Notes under the pieces: model-generated
Seen by the model: only the letters and a program-made list of their open reading frames with translations
Told to the model about the DNA's origin: nothing
Database searches by the model: none
Assembly: GCA_003327455.1 (NCBI GenBank)
Contig: QOQU01000014.1
Coordinates: 1 to 64,000 of the forward strand
Direction: 5' to 3'
DNA from: Anaerolineae bacterium
GTDB taxonomy: Bacteria > Chloroflexota > Anaerolineae > Anaerolineales > UBA4823
DNA length: 64,000 bases
Program-made: the position numbers and the translations under genes
Shown here: piece by piece, positions 9,537 to 17,377 of the stretch
Layout of the letters: the number at the start of each line of letters is the position of its first letter
Position numbering within the stretch: the first letter of the stretch is position 1

Positions 9537-10556
9537 CTAGAGATATTCGCGCAACATGCGCGCTCGACTGGGATGACGCAGGCGGCGCAATGCTTGCAGT
9601 TCAATCTGGCGAATCCGTTCTCGGGTCAGGCCGAATTTATCACCGACTTCCTCCAAAGTTAGCTGCCTCTGATATCCTAAGCCATAGCGTAAGCGCAACA
9701 CGCGGGCTTCACGCGGGGAAAGAGTAGCCAGGGCCTGTTCGACCTGCTCCTGAAGCATCAATTGCTGGACAGCATCATACGGTTGCTCAGCCGTCTCGTC
9801 TTCGACAAATGCCCCAAATTCCGAATCTTCCTCATCGCCGTAAGGGTCTTCAAGGGAGAGTGGCGCTTGAGACATCTGTAAGACCCAGTTCACCTTTTCA
9901 GGGGTCACATTTAATTCGAGAGCCAATTCTTGCAAGGTGGGTGGTCTGCCCAAATCTTGCTCGAGTGCATGAGCAACCTGTTGAAACTGGCGCACGCGAT
10001 CGCCTAGATAGACCGGTAAACGGATGGTGCGGCTTTGCATGGCAATGGCGCGCATCACTGCCTGACGAATCCACCAGGTGGCATAGGTTGAAAAACGAAA
10101 TCCGCGCTGGTACTCGAATTTCTCGACCGCGCGGATCAGACCCAAATTACCTTCCTGGATCAGGTCGCTCAATGGCACACCACAGCCGATATAGCGCCGC
10201 GCAATCGAGATTACCAGGCGAGTATTGGCTTTAATGAGATGTTCGCGGGCAGCCAGCCCATCGCTAATGATGGCTTTGAGTTCGGCTAATTTTCTCTTGC
10301 CGATCTTGCCTTTCGTATTGGCAAGTTCGATCTGAGCCTGCTTGCCCCGTTCAAAGCGGCGTGCCAGGTCAATCTCCTCTTGATGGCTCAATAGAGGCAC
10401 CGCCGCCATTTCACGCAGGTAAATATCTAAGGTGTCTTCGGGAAGATGATCCGCTTTTTCTTCAAATTCTTCTGTCTCTGCCAACTCAATTTCACTTAAG
10501 GATGTCAATAGAAAAGAATTGACTTCCTCCACGATGTCTGCCCCTGATAAAACCAT
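9537..10556 (-). CDS. sigma-70 family RNA polymerase sigma factor, primary (RpoD/SigA) type
   Basis: The 339-residue protein has sigma regions 1.2 (DTLDIYLREMAAVPLLSHQEE), 2 (NTRLVISIARRY, DLIQEGNLGLIRAVEKFEY, FSTYATWWIRQAVMRAI), 3 (RPPTLQELALELN) and 4 (LTLEEVGDKFGLTRERIRQIE). Region 2.4 and 4.2 residues match housekeeping sigma factors, consistent with TATAAT/TTGACA-like promoters nearby. Region 1.1 is essentially absent, so this could be a short primary factor or a group 2 paralogue. The ATG at 10556 is chosen because AAGGAGG lies seven bases upstream; the ATG at 10562 touches that site. It is downstream of yceD in one operon. Confidence 0.92.
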   Translation of the reverse strand: MVLSGADIVEEVNSFLLTSLSEIELAETEEFEEKADHLPEDTLDIYLREMAAVPLLSHQEEIDLARRFERGKQAQIELANTKGKIGKRKLAELKAIISDGLAAREHLIKANTRLVISIARRYIGCGVPLSDLIQEGNLGLIRAVEKFEYQRGFRFSTYATWWIRQAVMRAIAMQSRTIRLPVYLGDRVRQFQQVAHALEQDLGRPPTLQELALELNVTPEKVNWVLQMSQAPLSLEDPYGDEEDSEFGAFVEDETAEQPYDAVQQLMLQEQVEQALATLSPREARVLRLRYGLGYQRQLTLEEVGDKFGLTRERIRQIELQALRRLRHPSRARMLREYL

Positions 10557-10599
10557 GCGCATCCCTCCTTTTGCTAGAACAGGCGAACAATGACGAAAA

Positions 10600-11121
10600 C
10601 TATTCGATCTCGTTGTGATCTAACCACGATTTCAGGATAGATAACCTTGGGTCAATCTCTTCTTCAGGATGATGACAAACACCTTCATTTTGGTTAGCGC
10701 CACAAACCGGGCAAAGACCTTTGCAGTCTGGCATACACAGAGGCTGAATGGGAACAGCTAACAGCATGTATTCGCGCACCAGCGGCGCAAGATCAATCTG
10801 GGCATCATCGGGTAAAAGCAAGCCGCTCTCGCTCATGCCATTGCGGGAAAAAGCGTATAATTCCGTAAAATCAACTTCCAGGGGTAAGGTAAAATCATTG
10901 AGGCAACGCACACATTGACTCGGTGTCGTCGCATGCATCAGGACATGGAGAAGTAAACCCTGAGCGGTGCGGGTAATCCGTACACTGCCGCTCAACGCAT
11001 CTAAGATTAAATCTGATTCAAGGACAATATGGGAAATTTCAATATCAAAGTCGCGGCTCTCACCAACTGGAAGACCAACAATAAAGCCGGCATTGAGACG
11101 AAGAGGACCTTTAGCAACCAC
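10600..11121 (-). CDS. YceD/DUF177 family protein with Cys motifs
   Basis: The 173-residue protein matches the DUF177 (YceD) family, linked elsewhere to 23S rRNA accumulation and usually next to rpmF. Visible marks are C-V-R-C in the centre, followed by LEVDFTELYAF, the family motif DLAPLVREYMLLAVPIQPLC, and a C-terminal CKGLCPVCG cluster ending CHH that may bind zinc. The GTG at 11121 is the first start after an in-frame stop. No rpmF follows; the next gene is the sigma factor, 43 bases on. Confidence 0.85.
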   Translation of the reverse strand: MVAKGPLRLNAGFIVGLPVGESRDFDIEISHIVLESDLILDALSGSVRITRTAQGLLLHVLMHATTPSQCVRCLNDFTLPLEVDFTELYAFSRNGMSESGLLLPDDAQIDLAPLVREYMLLAVPIQPLCMPDCKGLCPVCGANQNEGVCHHPEEEIDPRLSILKSWLDHNEIE

Positions 11122-11194
11122 GGATCATCCACATCCGCAAAGATACAAAAATTATAGCATAACCCTTTCCATCTGTCAAGAATTACTATATATT

Positions 11195-11222
11195 TTGTAT
11201 TTGCAGAATTTTGTTGTAAAAT
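11195..11222 (+). promoter_or_regulatory. predicted promoter of rdgB
   Basis: TTGTAT (11195-11200) and TAAAAT (11217-11222) lie 16 bases apart. The predicted start site is only about six bases before the rdgB ATG, so the mRNA would have almost no leader, and no Shine-Dalgarno is visible. Confidence 0.42.
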
Positions 11223-11234
11223 TTATTGGACACA

Positions 11235-11843
11235 ATGACAAAACCTTTCAAATTACTCCTCGCTACAGCTAATTTCGGCAAAGTCCATGAAATGCGCGCC
11301 GTCTTATCCGCCCTTCCGCTCGAAATCCTGGACTTACGCGATCTTGCTCTACACCTCGACGTCCAGGAAGACGGGGCGACCTACGCCGAAAACGCAGCTA
11401 AAAAGGCAACGGCTTACACCTCTGTGAGCGGTTTACCGACATTGGCGGACGATTCAGGACTGGAAGTCGATGCTCTAAACGGAGAACCGGGCATTCGCTC
11501 GGCACGCTATGCTTCCATTCCAAACGCAACCGATGCAGACCGCCGCGCCTATCTCCTTGCCCGGCTAAAGGATAAACCCCGTCCCTGGTCGGCTCGATTT
11601 CGGTGCGTCCTCGCCCTTGCCCTACCCCACCAGGAATTAGCTTTCTTTGAAGGCGTTTGTGAAGGTGAGATTATTCCCGAAGAGCGTGGTGCGGGCGGCT
11701 TCGGCTATGATCCCATTTTTCTGCTCCCCGCATTGAACCAGACCATGGCTGAACTCAGCACGGCGCAGAAGAATGCTCTCAGCCATCGTGGACGTGCCTT
11801 GCAGGCTTTACTGCCCTACCTTACCAGATTGTTAAGCGATTAG
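11235..11843 (+). CDS. rdgB: XTP/dITP pyrophosphatase (Ham1/RdgB family)
   Basis: This enzyme removes dITP, XTP and ITP from the nucleotide pool. The 202-residue product has the family motifs: LLLATANFGKVHEMR at the N-terminus, EDGATYAENAAKKA, LADDSGLEVDALNG, PGIRSARYA, and near the end GAGGFGYDPIF and the S-H-R-G-R-A motif. The ATG at 11235 starts the canonical N-terminus; a TTG at 11226 is in frame but has no better ribosome-binding site. Confidence 0.94.
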   Translation: MTKPFKLLLATANFGKVHEMRAVLSALPLEILDLRDLALHLDVQEDGATYAENAAKKATAYTSVSGLPTLADDSGLEVDALNGEPGIRSARYASIPNATDADRRAYLLARLKDKPRPWSARFRCVLALALPHQELAFFEGVCEGEIIPEERGAGGFGYDPIFLLPALNQTMAELSTAQKNALSHRGRALQALLPYLTRLLSD

Positions 11844-11882
11844 ATGGAAAAGTGTGTTTGAATCAACGCGGCTCAGAACAAA

Positions 11883-13634
11883 ATGAAGCGTTCTAGAACT
11901 CCGCTAACCTTGTGGGATCTTCTCAGCATCAGCATTCGCTGGATGTTGTTCTTGCTGCTTGCCGTACTCGGTGAACTCTCTCTGCCTGTGAAACTGATTT
12001 TATTGTCATACAGCCTGCTGAATGCGGCATTCCCTTTCTGGTTGGCTTACTCCACCTTCGCACGGTACGGTCGAATAGCCAGCGTGGTTTTGGATTTTCT
12101 GGTCAGCGCCGCACTCTTATGGCTTAGCGGAGAGCGGTTCTTTACCATCGGTTGGATTTCTATTTTGCCTTTTTTGAGCGCAGCAATGAACCTGCCGTTT
12201 TCCGGGTTGGTCGCAATAGCCATCTTAAACCTGCTCTGGTTGGGATGGTTGTTCTTCAGCCAGGCGATTTTCTCCCCCTATCTGGTGCTGTGGCTGACGT
12301 ATTCGCTCATTTACCTGCTGCTTGGCGGTGCAGTAAGCTTTCTGCTGTTCCGAATACGGCAACGCTTTGTCCAAAAACCAGGCACACTCAAAGCCAACGA
12401 CACCACCCGCCAGGAGATCGAAACAGAACGGCGCAAAGCCCTCTATCGGCTGATCAGTACCCTCAGCGCCACCCTGAATTATCAGCAGGTGCTCGAAACG
12501 GCTCTGGATACCAGCACGCAGGCACTGATCTCCGATGATGGCTCAGAAAACCGGTTGGTCTCGGCGGTGCTGATGGTTGAGGAGGAGAAGAATGGCAAAG
12601 CGCGCTTGCGCGTCGTTGCCGCGCGCCATTTCACTCCTGCCGATCAACGGATTATCTTTTCTTCCAACAGCAAGATTCTGCACACTGCACTCGAAAACGA
12701 TCAACCGACCCTGCAATATCAGCCTATGCGTGATCCAGAGTTGAGCCGGGCTGTTGCTCTCCGCCAGTGTAACGTCGTTTATCTGTTGCCTTTGCGCAAA
12801 GGCCTGCAGGTTTATGGATTATTACTCTATGCCCATCCTCAAGCGGATTATTTCACCACCGAAAGATGTGAAATCCTGCAGGTCATTGCCAACCAGGCAA
12901 TGGTTGCCATCGAAAACGCTTTGCTATATCAACAGCTAGAGCAGGAAAAGGAGCGCATTATTGAGATCCAGGAAGAAGCCCGTAAGAAACTCGCCCGTGA
13001 TTTACACGATGGTCCGACGCAATCGGTTTCAGCGCTTGCCATGCGGGTTAATTTTGCGCGGCGTCTGCTCGAACGGGATCCGCGTGCCACAGCCGAAGAG
13101 CTCTATAAAATCGAGGAACTCGCCCGCCGCACCACAAAAGAAATTCGGCACATGCTCTTTACGCTGCGTCCTTTGGTACTGGAATCCCAGGGGTTAATTG
13201 CCGCTTTACAAGCCATGGCAGAAAAAATGCTGGAAACCTACAATCAGAAAGTGATCGTTCAAGCCGACCCCGCGACCATCCAGGACCTGGAGATGAACAA
13301 ACAAAGCGTGATTTTTGCCATTGCGGAGGAAGCTGTCAATAACGCCCGTAAACATGCCCAGGCTGATCATATTTGGGTGCGTTTGCATTTTGCCGCTCAA
13401 GACATCTTGCTGCTAGAAGTAGTGGACGATGGAGTTGGATTTGATCCTGCTGACCTTGCAAGTGGCTACGATCAGCGCGGTAGCCTTGGCATGGTCAACA
13501 TGCGTGAACGAACCGAGCTGGTCAACGGATTGTTTCAAATCGAGTCAAAACCAACTCAGGGCACAGCGGTGCGGGTTTGGATACCCCTCAACGAGAACGC
13601 CGCCGACCGTCTGAAAAAAGGAATCTTCAGCTAA
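11883..13634 (+). CDS. membrane-bound NarL-type sensor histidine kinase with GAF domain
   Basis: The first 160 residues hold about five or six hydrophobic spans, forming an integral membrane sensor without a clear extracytoplasmic loop. A GAF domain follows (about 190-350), then a HisKA_3 dimerisation helix with phospho-acceptor His375 in the motif ARDLHDGPTQS, and an HATPase domain (N-box EEAVNNARKHAQA, G-box DDGVGFD, GSLGMVNMRER). This is the LiaS/NarX/DegS class, which phosphorylates LuxR-type regulators. No such regulator is encoded beside it, so its partner must be elsewhere. Its stop overlaps the hydrolase reading frame region, with the hydrolase 14 bases on. Confidence 0.92.
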   Translation: MKRSRTPLTLWDLLSISIRWMLFLLLAVLGELSLPVKLILLSYSLLNAAFPFWLAYSTFARYGRIASVVLDFLVSAALLWLSGERFFTIGWISILPFLSAAMNLPFSGLVAIAILNLLWLGWLFFSQAIFSPYLVLWLTYSLIYLLLGGAVSFLLFRIRQRFVQKPGTLKANDTTRQEIETERRKALYRLISTLSATLNYQQVLETALDTSTQALISDDGSENRLVSAVLMVEEEKNGKARLRVVAARHFTPADQRIIFSSNSKILHTALENDQPTLQYQPMRDPELSRAVALRQCNVVYLLPLRKGLQVYGLLLYAHPQADYFTTERCEILQVIANQAMVAIENALLYQQLEQEKERIIEIQEEARKKLARDLHDGPTQSVSALAMRVNFARRLLERDPRATAEELYKIEELARRTTKEIRHMLFTLRPLVLESQGLIAALQAMAEKMLETYNQKVIVQADPATIQDLEMNKQSVIFAIAEEAVNNARKHAQADHIWVRLHFAAQDILLLEVVDDGVGFDPADLASGYDQRGSLGMVNMRERTELVNGLFQIESKPTQGTAVRVWIPLNENAADRLKKGIFS

Positions 13635-13648
13635 AGGAGAGAGGTTCT

Positions 13649-14404
13649 TTGCCCACCTTTGCAGGCATCTACTACACGATCTCTCAACCCTCAGAACCCG
13701 CTACGGTCCCGCCTCTGGTTTTGATCCATGGCGCCGGGGGTATGGCTTTATCCTGGCCGCCGCAAATTCGCCGTTTGTCACAAATGACCGTTCTGGCACC
13801 CGATCTGCCCAACCATGGCAAATCGGCCGCTCTGGTTTATCAAAAGTTGGATGAAGTTGCTAAAGCGCTCCTCTCCTGGCTGGATGCACTGCAAATTGAA
13901 GAATTCAATCTTTGTGGTCACTCGATGGGTGGAGCAATCTGTTTACTTCTCGCTCTTCAGGCTCCTCAGCGAGTCCACAAGTTGATCCTGATCGGCAGCG
14001 CTGCGCGCTTTGCGGTCAATCCCGTGCTGATGGAACTCTCCGCCCAGCCTGAAACGTTACCCCGTGCAGTAGAATTGCTCATCAAATGGTCTTTTGGTCC
14101 TCGCACCCCTCGGCGGATCAAAGAACTCACTGCGCGCAGATTGCTCGAGAATCATCCGCATACCTTACATCAAGACCTTGCGGCATGTAATGAATTCAAT
14201 CTCTCCGGAGAGCTTGGGTATATTCAGCAGCCTGCTTTGATCTTAACTGGCGAACTCGACCGCATGACCCCTGTTGCAGATGCCCAGGAACTGGCAAACA
14301 AACTACCGAATGCCCAATTCGAAATCATCTCAGGAAGCGGGCACATGGTCATTTTAGAACAGCCCGATCGGATTGCCAAACGAGTGTGGGATTTCTGTCG
14401 CTAA
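13649..14404 (+). CDS. alpha/beta hydrolase
   Basis: The 251-residue protein has an alpha/beta-hydrolase fold: the oxyanion motif LVLIHGAGGMALSW, the nucleophile elbow G-H-S-M-G-G, the acid LTGELDRMTP and the catalytic His in GSGHMVILEQP. Substrate unknown; it resembles small esterases/MhpC-like hydrolases. A TTG start at 13649 is chosen because AAAGGAGAG lies just upstream; the longer in-frame extension from 13577 overlaps the kinase. It is probably co-transcribed with the kinase. Confidence 0.86.
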   Translation: MPTFAGIYYTISQPSEPATVPPLVLIHGAGGMALSWPPQIRRLSQMTVLAPDLPNHGKSAALVYQKLDEVAKALLSWLDALQIEEFNLCGHSMGGAICLLLALQAPQRVHKLILIGSAARFAVNPVLMELSAQPETLPRAVELLIKWSFGPRTPRRIKELTARRLLENHPHTLHQDLAACNEFNLSGELGYIQQPALILTGELDRMTPVADAQELANKLPNAQFEIISGSGHMVILEQPDRIAKRVWDFCR

Positions 14405-14519
14405 TTTCTCCATCACGCCCTGGGATACAGAGATCAACTCTCTACCATGCACAAGGAGTAACCCCTGCCTCGCCACTTGATAAAATGGTTATCTCACACT
14501 GCGTAAAACAAATTCTCCC

Positions 14520-14548
14520 TTGAAGACATTTCAACTCTGCGTTATAAT
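14520..14548 (+). promoter_or_regulatory. sigma-70 promoter of tRNA-Val / thrS leader
   Basis: TTGAAG (14520-14525) and a perfect TATAAT (14543-14548) are 17 bases apart. The predicted start, near 14555, is about five bases before the mature tRNA 5' end. Confidence 0.8.
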
Positions 14549-14559
14549 TCGGTCAACGC

Positions 14560-14633
14560 GGGCGGATAGCTCAGTTGGTTAGAGCACTGCGTTGACATCG
14601 CAGAGGTCGCAGGTTCGAGCCCTGTTCCGCCCA
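14560..14633 (+). tRNA. tRNA-Val (anticodon GAC)
   Basis: A full cloverleaf is visible: acceptor GGGCGGA/TCCGCCC, a D-arm with AGCTCAGTTGGTTAGAGC, an anticodon stem CTGCG/CGCAG around loop TTGACAT (anticodon GAC), a T-arm with GGTTCGAGCC, and discriminator A. CCA is not encoded. Confidence 0.96.
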
Positions 14634-14644
14634 CTCACAACGGC

Positions 14645-14883
14645 GTAGATCGGGACGAGTAGCCCGAAACACCTTGCTTCAGAGAGCAAAGACCACTGGC
14701 TGAAAGTCTTTGCACAAGGCGAGGGCGAAAACCACCCGAGAGCCTGACCCTGAACCGACGCTGCTCCAAGTAAGGGAAACGGAACACCCCGTTATCGGTG
14801 CAAGGAGATGAGCTGGTAGATCAGTTCAATCTGGGTGGAACCGTGTGAGCAAAAGCTCTCGCCCCAGGGGCGGGAGCTTTTTA
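14645..14883 (+). promoter_or_regulatory. threonine T-box leader upstream of thrS
   Basis: The leader ends in the T-box sequence TGGGTGGAACCGTG (14832-14845) followed by a terminator. Stem I is formed by GGG...GCCC pairing with GGGC...CCC. Its internal loop has GACGAGTA on the 5' side and GAAAACCA on the 3' side, with AGAGAG and GGCTGAAAG as the distal loop motifs. The specifier codon read from the loop is ACC (14731-14733), threonine, matching the gene downstream. Uncharged tRNA-Thr should stabilise the antiterminator. It starts only about 11 bases after tRNA-Val, leaving no room for its own promoter. Confidence 0.9.
14855..14883 (+). terminator. intrinsic terminator of the thrS T-box
   Basis: GCTCTCGCCC and GGGCGGGAGC form a 10-bp stem (one G-T pair) followed by TTTTTAT. 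It overlaps the expected antiterminator pairing region and is the regulated terminator. Confidence 0.85.
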
Positions 14884-14966
14884 TATATTGATAGTCAGGT
14901 GAGGCATTCATGCGCCTTTGGGTAGCAGTTTGTATTGTCTGATTAGAAACCTGATGGAGGTATGGA

Positions 14967-16757
14967 ATGAACAAAAAGAACGAAGCGCAAACCGATGACG
15001 ATCTCCTCTTTCGCATCCGCCACTCGAGCGCTCATGTCATGGCACAAGCGGTTCTGGAACTCTTCCCCGATGGGAAATACACGATTGGACCGGCGATCGA
15101 GGATGGTTTTTATTACGACTTCGACCTGCCGCGCAATTTGACTCCCGAAGACCTGGAAAAAATCGAACGGCGCATGAAAGAGATCATCCGCCAAAATCAT
15201 GCATTTAAGAAGAGAGTGGTAACTGCTGAGGAAGCACGCCAGATATTCAAGGATCAGCCTTATAAACTCGAACTGATCAATGATTTGGAAAAGGGCGGCA
15301 CAGACGAACACGGCAACCCCCTGACCGAAAAGCCTGAGATATCCATCTATACCCATGATACCTTTGTCGATCTCTGCCGCGGCCCGCACGTTGAAAACAC
15401 CTCGCAAATTAACCCCGAAGCAATCAAGCTAATCAACGTAGCTGGAGCTTACTGGCGAGGTAACGAGAAAAATCCGATGCTGCAACGCATTTATGGCACC
15501 GCCTGGCGCACCAAAGAAGAACTGGATCAATACCTCTGGCGGTTAGAAGAAGCCAAAAAACGTGATCATCGCCGGCTTGGCAAAGAGCTAGGGTTGTTCA
15601 GCACCTCCCAGGAAGTCGGCAGTGGCCTGATCCTCTGGCACCCCAAAGGTGCTTTGATCCGTCATCTGGCTGAAGAATATTGTAAGCAAGAGCATCTCGC
15701 CAACGGTTACGATCTGGTCTACTCTCCACACATTGGGCGCGCTTCGTTATGGGAAACCAGTGGTCATCTGGCCTGGTATAAGGAGAATATGTATGCCCCC
15801 ATTGATATCGAAGGGGAAGAATACTTCTTAAAGCCGATGAATTGCCCCTTCCATATTATGATCTACAAAAGCCAGATTCACAGTTACCGCGACTTACCCA
15901 TGCGCCTTGCGGAGTGGGGCACGGTATATCGTTATGAGCGCAGCGGCGTCTTGCACGGCTTAATGCGCGTGCGCGGCTTCACCCAGGATGACGCGCATCT
16001 CTTTTGCCGGCCTGATCAGATGCCCGAAGAGATCGATCGCGTGCTTAATTTCTGCCTGCATATCTTACAAGCCTTTGGGATGAATGAATTTCACGCCTAT
16101 CTCTCGACGCGAGATCCGGAAAAATCGGCTGGCGAAGCCAGTCGTTGGGAAGATGCCACCCAAGCCCTGCAAATGGCGCTCGAACGAGCCGGTTTATCGT
16201 ACGATATTGACGCAGGCGGCGCTGCCTTTTACGGCCCAAAGATCGACCTGAAGATGATCGATGCGCTCGGTCGTGAGTGGCAACTCAGCACCATTCAATT
16301 CGATTTCAACTTGCCCGAGCGTTTTGATCTGACCTATATCGGAGAAGATGGAAAACCCGATCGCCCATACATGATCCACCGCGCCTTGTTGGGTTCGATG
16401 GAACGCTTCATGGGAGTTCTCATCGAACATTTTGGCGGCGCTTTTCCGGTCTGGTTATCGCCCGTCCAGGCCGTTCTGATTCCGATCGCCGATCGTCACC
16501 TGGAATATGCCCACCAGGTCGCCACCCAACTCAAAGCAGCCGGTCTGCGCGTCGAAGTCGACGCTCGCAGCGAGCGTATGAACGCCAAAATCCGCGATGC
16601 CCAGACCCAGAAAATCCCCTACATGCTGGTCGTCGGGGATAAAGAACAAGAGAACGGGCAGGTTGCCCTGCGTCTACGTTCGGGTGAAAACCCTGGCCCG
16701 ATGAGTATCGCTGCCTTTCTCGAACTGGCACAGCAAGACATTTCAGCGCGTCGATAA
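14967..16757 (+). CDS. thrS: threonyl-tRNA synthetase lacking the N-terminal TGS domain
   Basis: The enzyme attaches threonine to tRNA-Thr. The 596-residue product begins almost directly in the editing domain (HSSAHVMAQA; the second site CRGPHVENT). It continues into the class II catalytic core (zinc ligands in MNCPFH and in the HLFC/ HAYLS region; motif 2 YRYERSGVLHGLMRVRGFTQDD; motif 3 RALLGSMERF) and the anticodon domain. Full-length bacterial ThrRS is about 640 residues with a TGS domain in front; that domain is missing here. TGGAGG precedes the ATG at 14967. Regulated by the T-box upstream. Confidence 0.96.
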   Translation: MNKKNEAQTDDDLLFRIRHSSAHVMAQAVLELFPDGKYTIGPAIEDGFYYDFDLPRNLTPEDLEKIERRMKEIIRQNHAFKKRVVTAEEARQIFKDQPYKLELINDLEKGGTDEHGNPLTEKPEISIYTHDTFVDLCRGPHVENTSQINPEAIKLINVAGAYWRGNEKNPMLQRIYGTAWRTKEELDQYLWRLEEAKKRDHRRLGKELGLFSTSQEVGSGLILWHPKGALIRHLAEEYCKQEHLANGYDLVYSPHIGRASLWETSGHLAWYKENMYAPIDIEGEEYFLKPMNCPFHIMIYKSQIHSYRDLPMRLAEWGTVYRYERSGVLHGLMRVRGFTQDDAHLFCRPDQMPEEIDRVLNFCLHILQAFGMNEFHAYLSTRDPEKSAGEASRWEDATQALQMALERAGLSYDIDAGGAAFYGPKIDLKMIDALGREWQLSTIQFDFNLPERFDLTYIGEDGKPDRPYMIHRALLGSMERFMGVLIEHFGGAFPVWLSPVQAVLIPIADRHLEYAHQVATQLKAAGLRVEVDARSERMNAKIRDAQTQKIPYMLVVGDKEQENGQVALRLRSGENPGPMSIAAFLELAQQDISARR

Positions 16758-16781
16758 CCGCGCTAAATTCAATAACCACAA

Positions 16782-16822
16782 AAAGCCTTCTTGCAGTTCA
16801 CATTGCAAGAAGGCTTTCTTTT
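16782..16822 (+). terminator. rho-independent terminator of thrS
   Basis: A 14-bp perfect stem (AAAGCCTTCTTGCA/TGCAAGAAGGCTTT) with an 8-base loop is followed by CTTTT, 25 bases after the thrS stop. Confidence 0.9.
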
Positions 16823-16832
16823 CATCTGTAAA

Positions 16833-16871
16833 CAATAGAGTGTGGATTGCCGTAGTCTCTTCACTCTATTG
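16833..16871. repeat. 10-bp inverted repeat
   Basis: CAATAGAGTG and its exact complement CACTCTATTG flank 19 bases. There is no T-run. It lies between thrS and the nuclease-fold remnant; it may mark an old insertion boundary. Function unknown. Confidence 0.4.
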
Positions 16872-16906
16872 CGAACGGAGGTTGCAAAGCAAACAAATCA
16901 CCTGCC

Positions 16907-17257
16907 CTACCATCGGTCGCGATTGATGCGGCTGTAGGGTATCAACCAGATGCCCTGCTCTGCGGTCACCTCTTCCGCAGAAGGATGAATATTCATCGCC
17001 ACAATGATTTTCACAACCTTCTGCTCCGCTTCCTCCGCGATTTGCCCTAATTTTTCCGCGATCCGCTTTGTCCCTCCACCCCCGATCGTCGTCCGGCACT
17101 CCACCAGCACAAGAACCGCTTCCCCGTCTTGCGTCCCTTCCGCAACCAGATCCACCTCGATCATCTCTCCATCTGCCCCTGGTAAGTAGCGCCGTTCAAG
17201 TTGCGAAACCGTCAGGTTCGCATGCCGTTGAAGATAGGGTGGCAGTAGCGCGGCCAC
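16907..17257 (-). pseudogene. PD-(D/E)XK-like nuclease-fold protein, probable 5'-truncated remnant
   Basis: The 116-residue reading frame has the core of a restriction-endonuclease fold: E-x-x-E-V-D-L-V-A followed by a strand VLVLVECRT, then a helix and the strand KIIVAMNIHP. Similar C-terminal domains sit behind a coiled coil in DUF3782-type proteins common in Chloroflexota and cyanobacteria. Here the frame stays open only 12 codons upstream of a weak GTG, with sequence (FARFYVNVAALLPPYL) that reads like the interior of such a protein, and has no ribosome-binding site. The usual E-x-K is E-C-R. I read it as a decayed fragment; a short functional gene is possible. Confidence 0.5.
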
Positions 17258-17377
17258 ATTGACATAAAACCTTGCAAAATCGTTGGTTCTTCTTTACGCC
17301 GAATTTATGGTTTATTTATAAAGTCAACGTTATAAACCCATCAGACTTGCATACGAATTGCAACAGATTAAGCGATC

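Noticed and set aside
14910-14942. Ten-residue open frame (MRLWVAVCIV) with a GTGAGG site between the T-box and thrS
   Set aside because: Too short to support, has no threonine codons and is not needed for a T-box mechanism.
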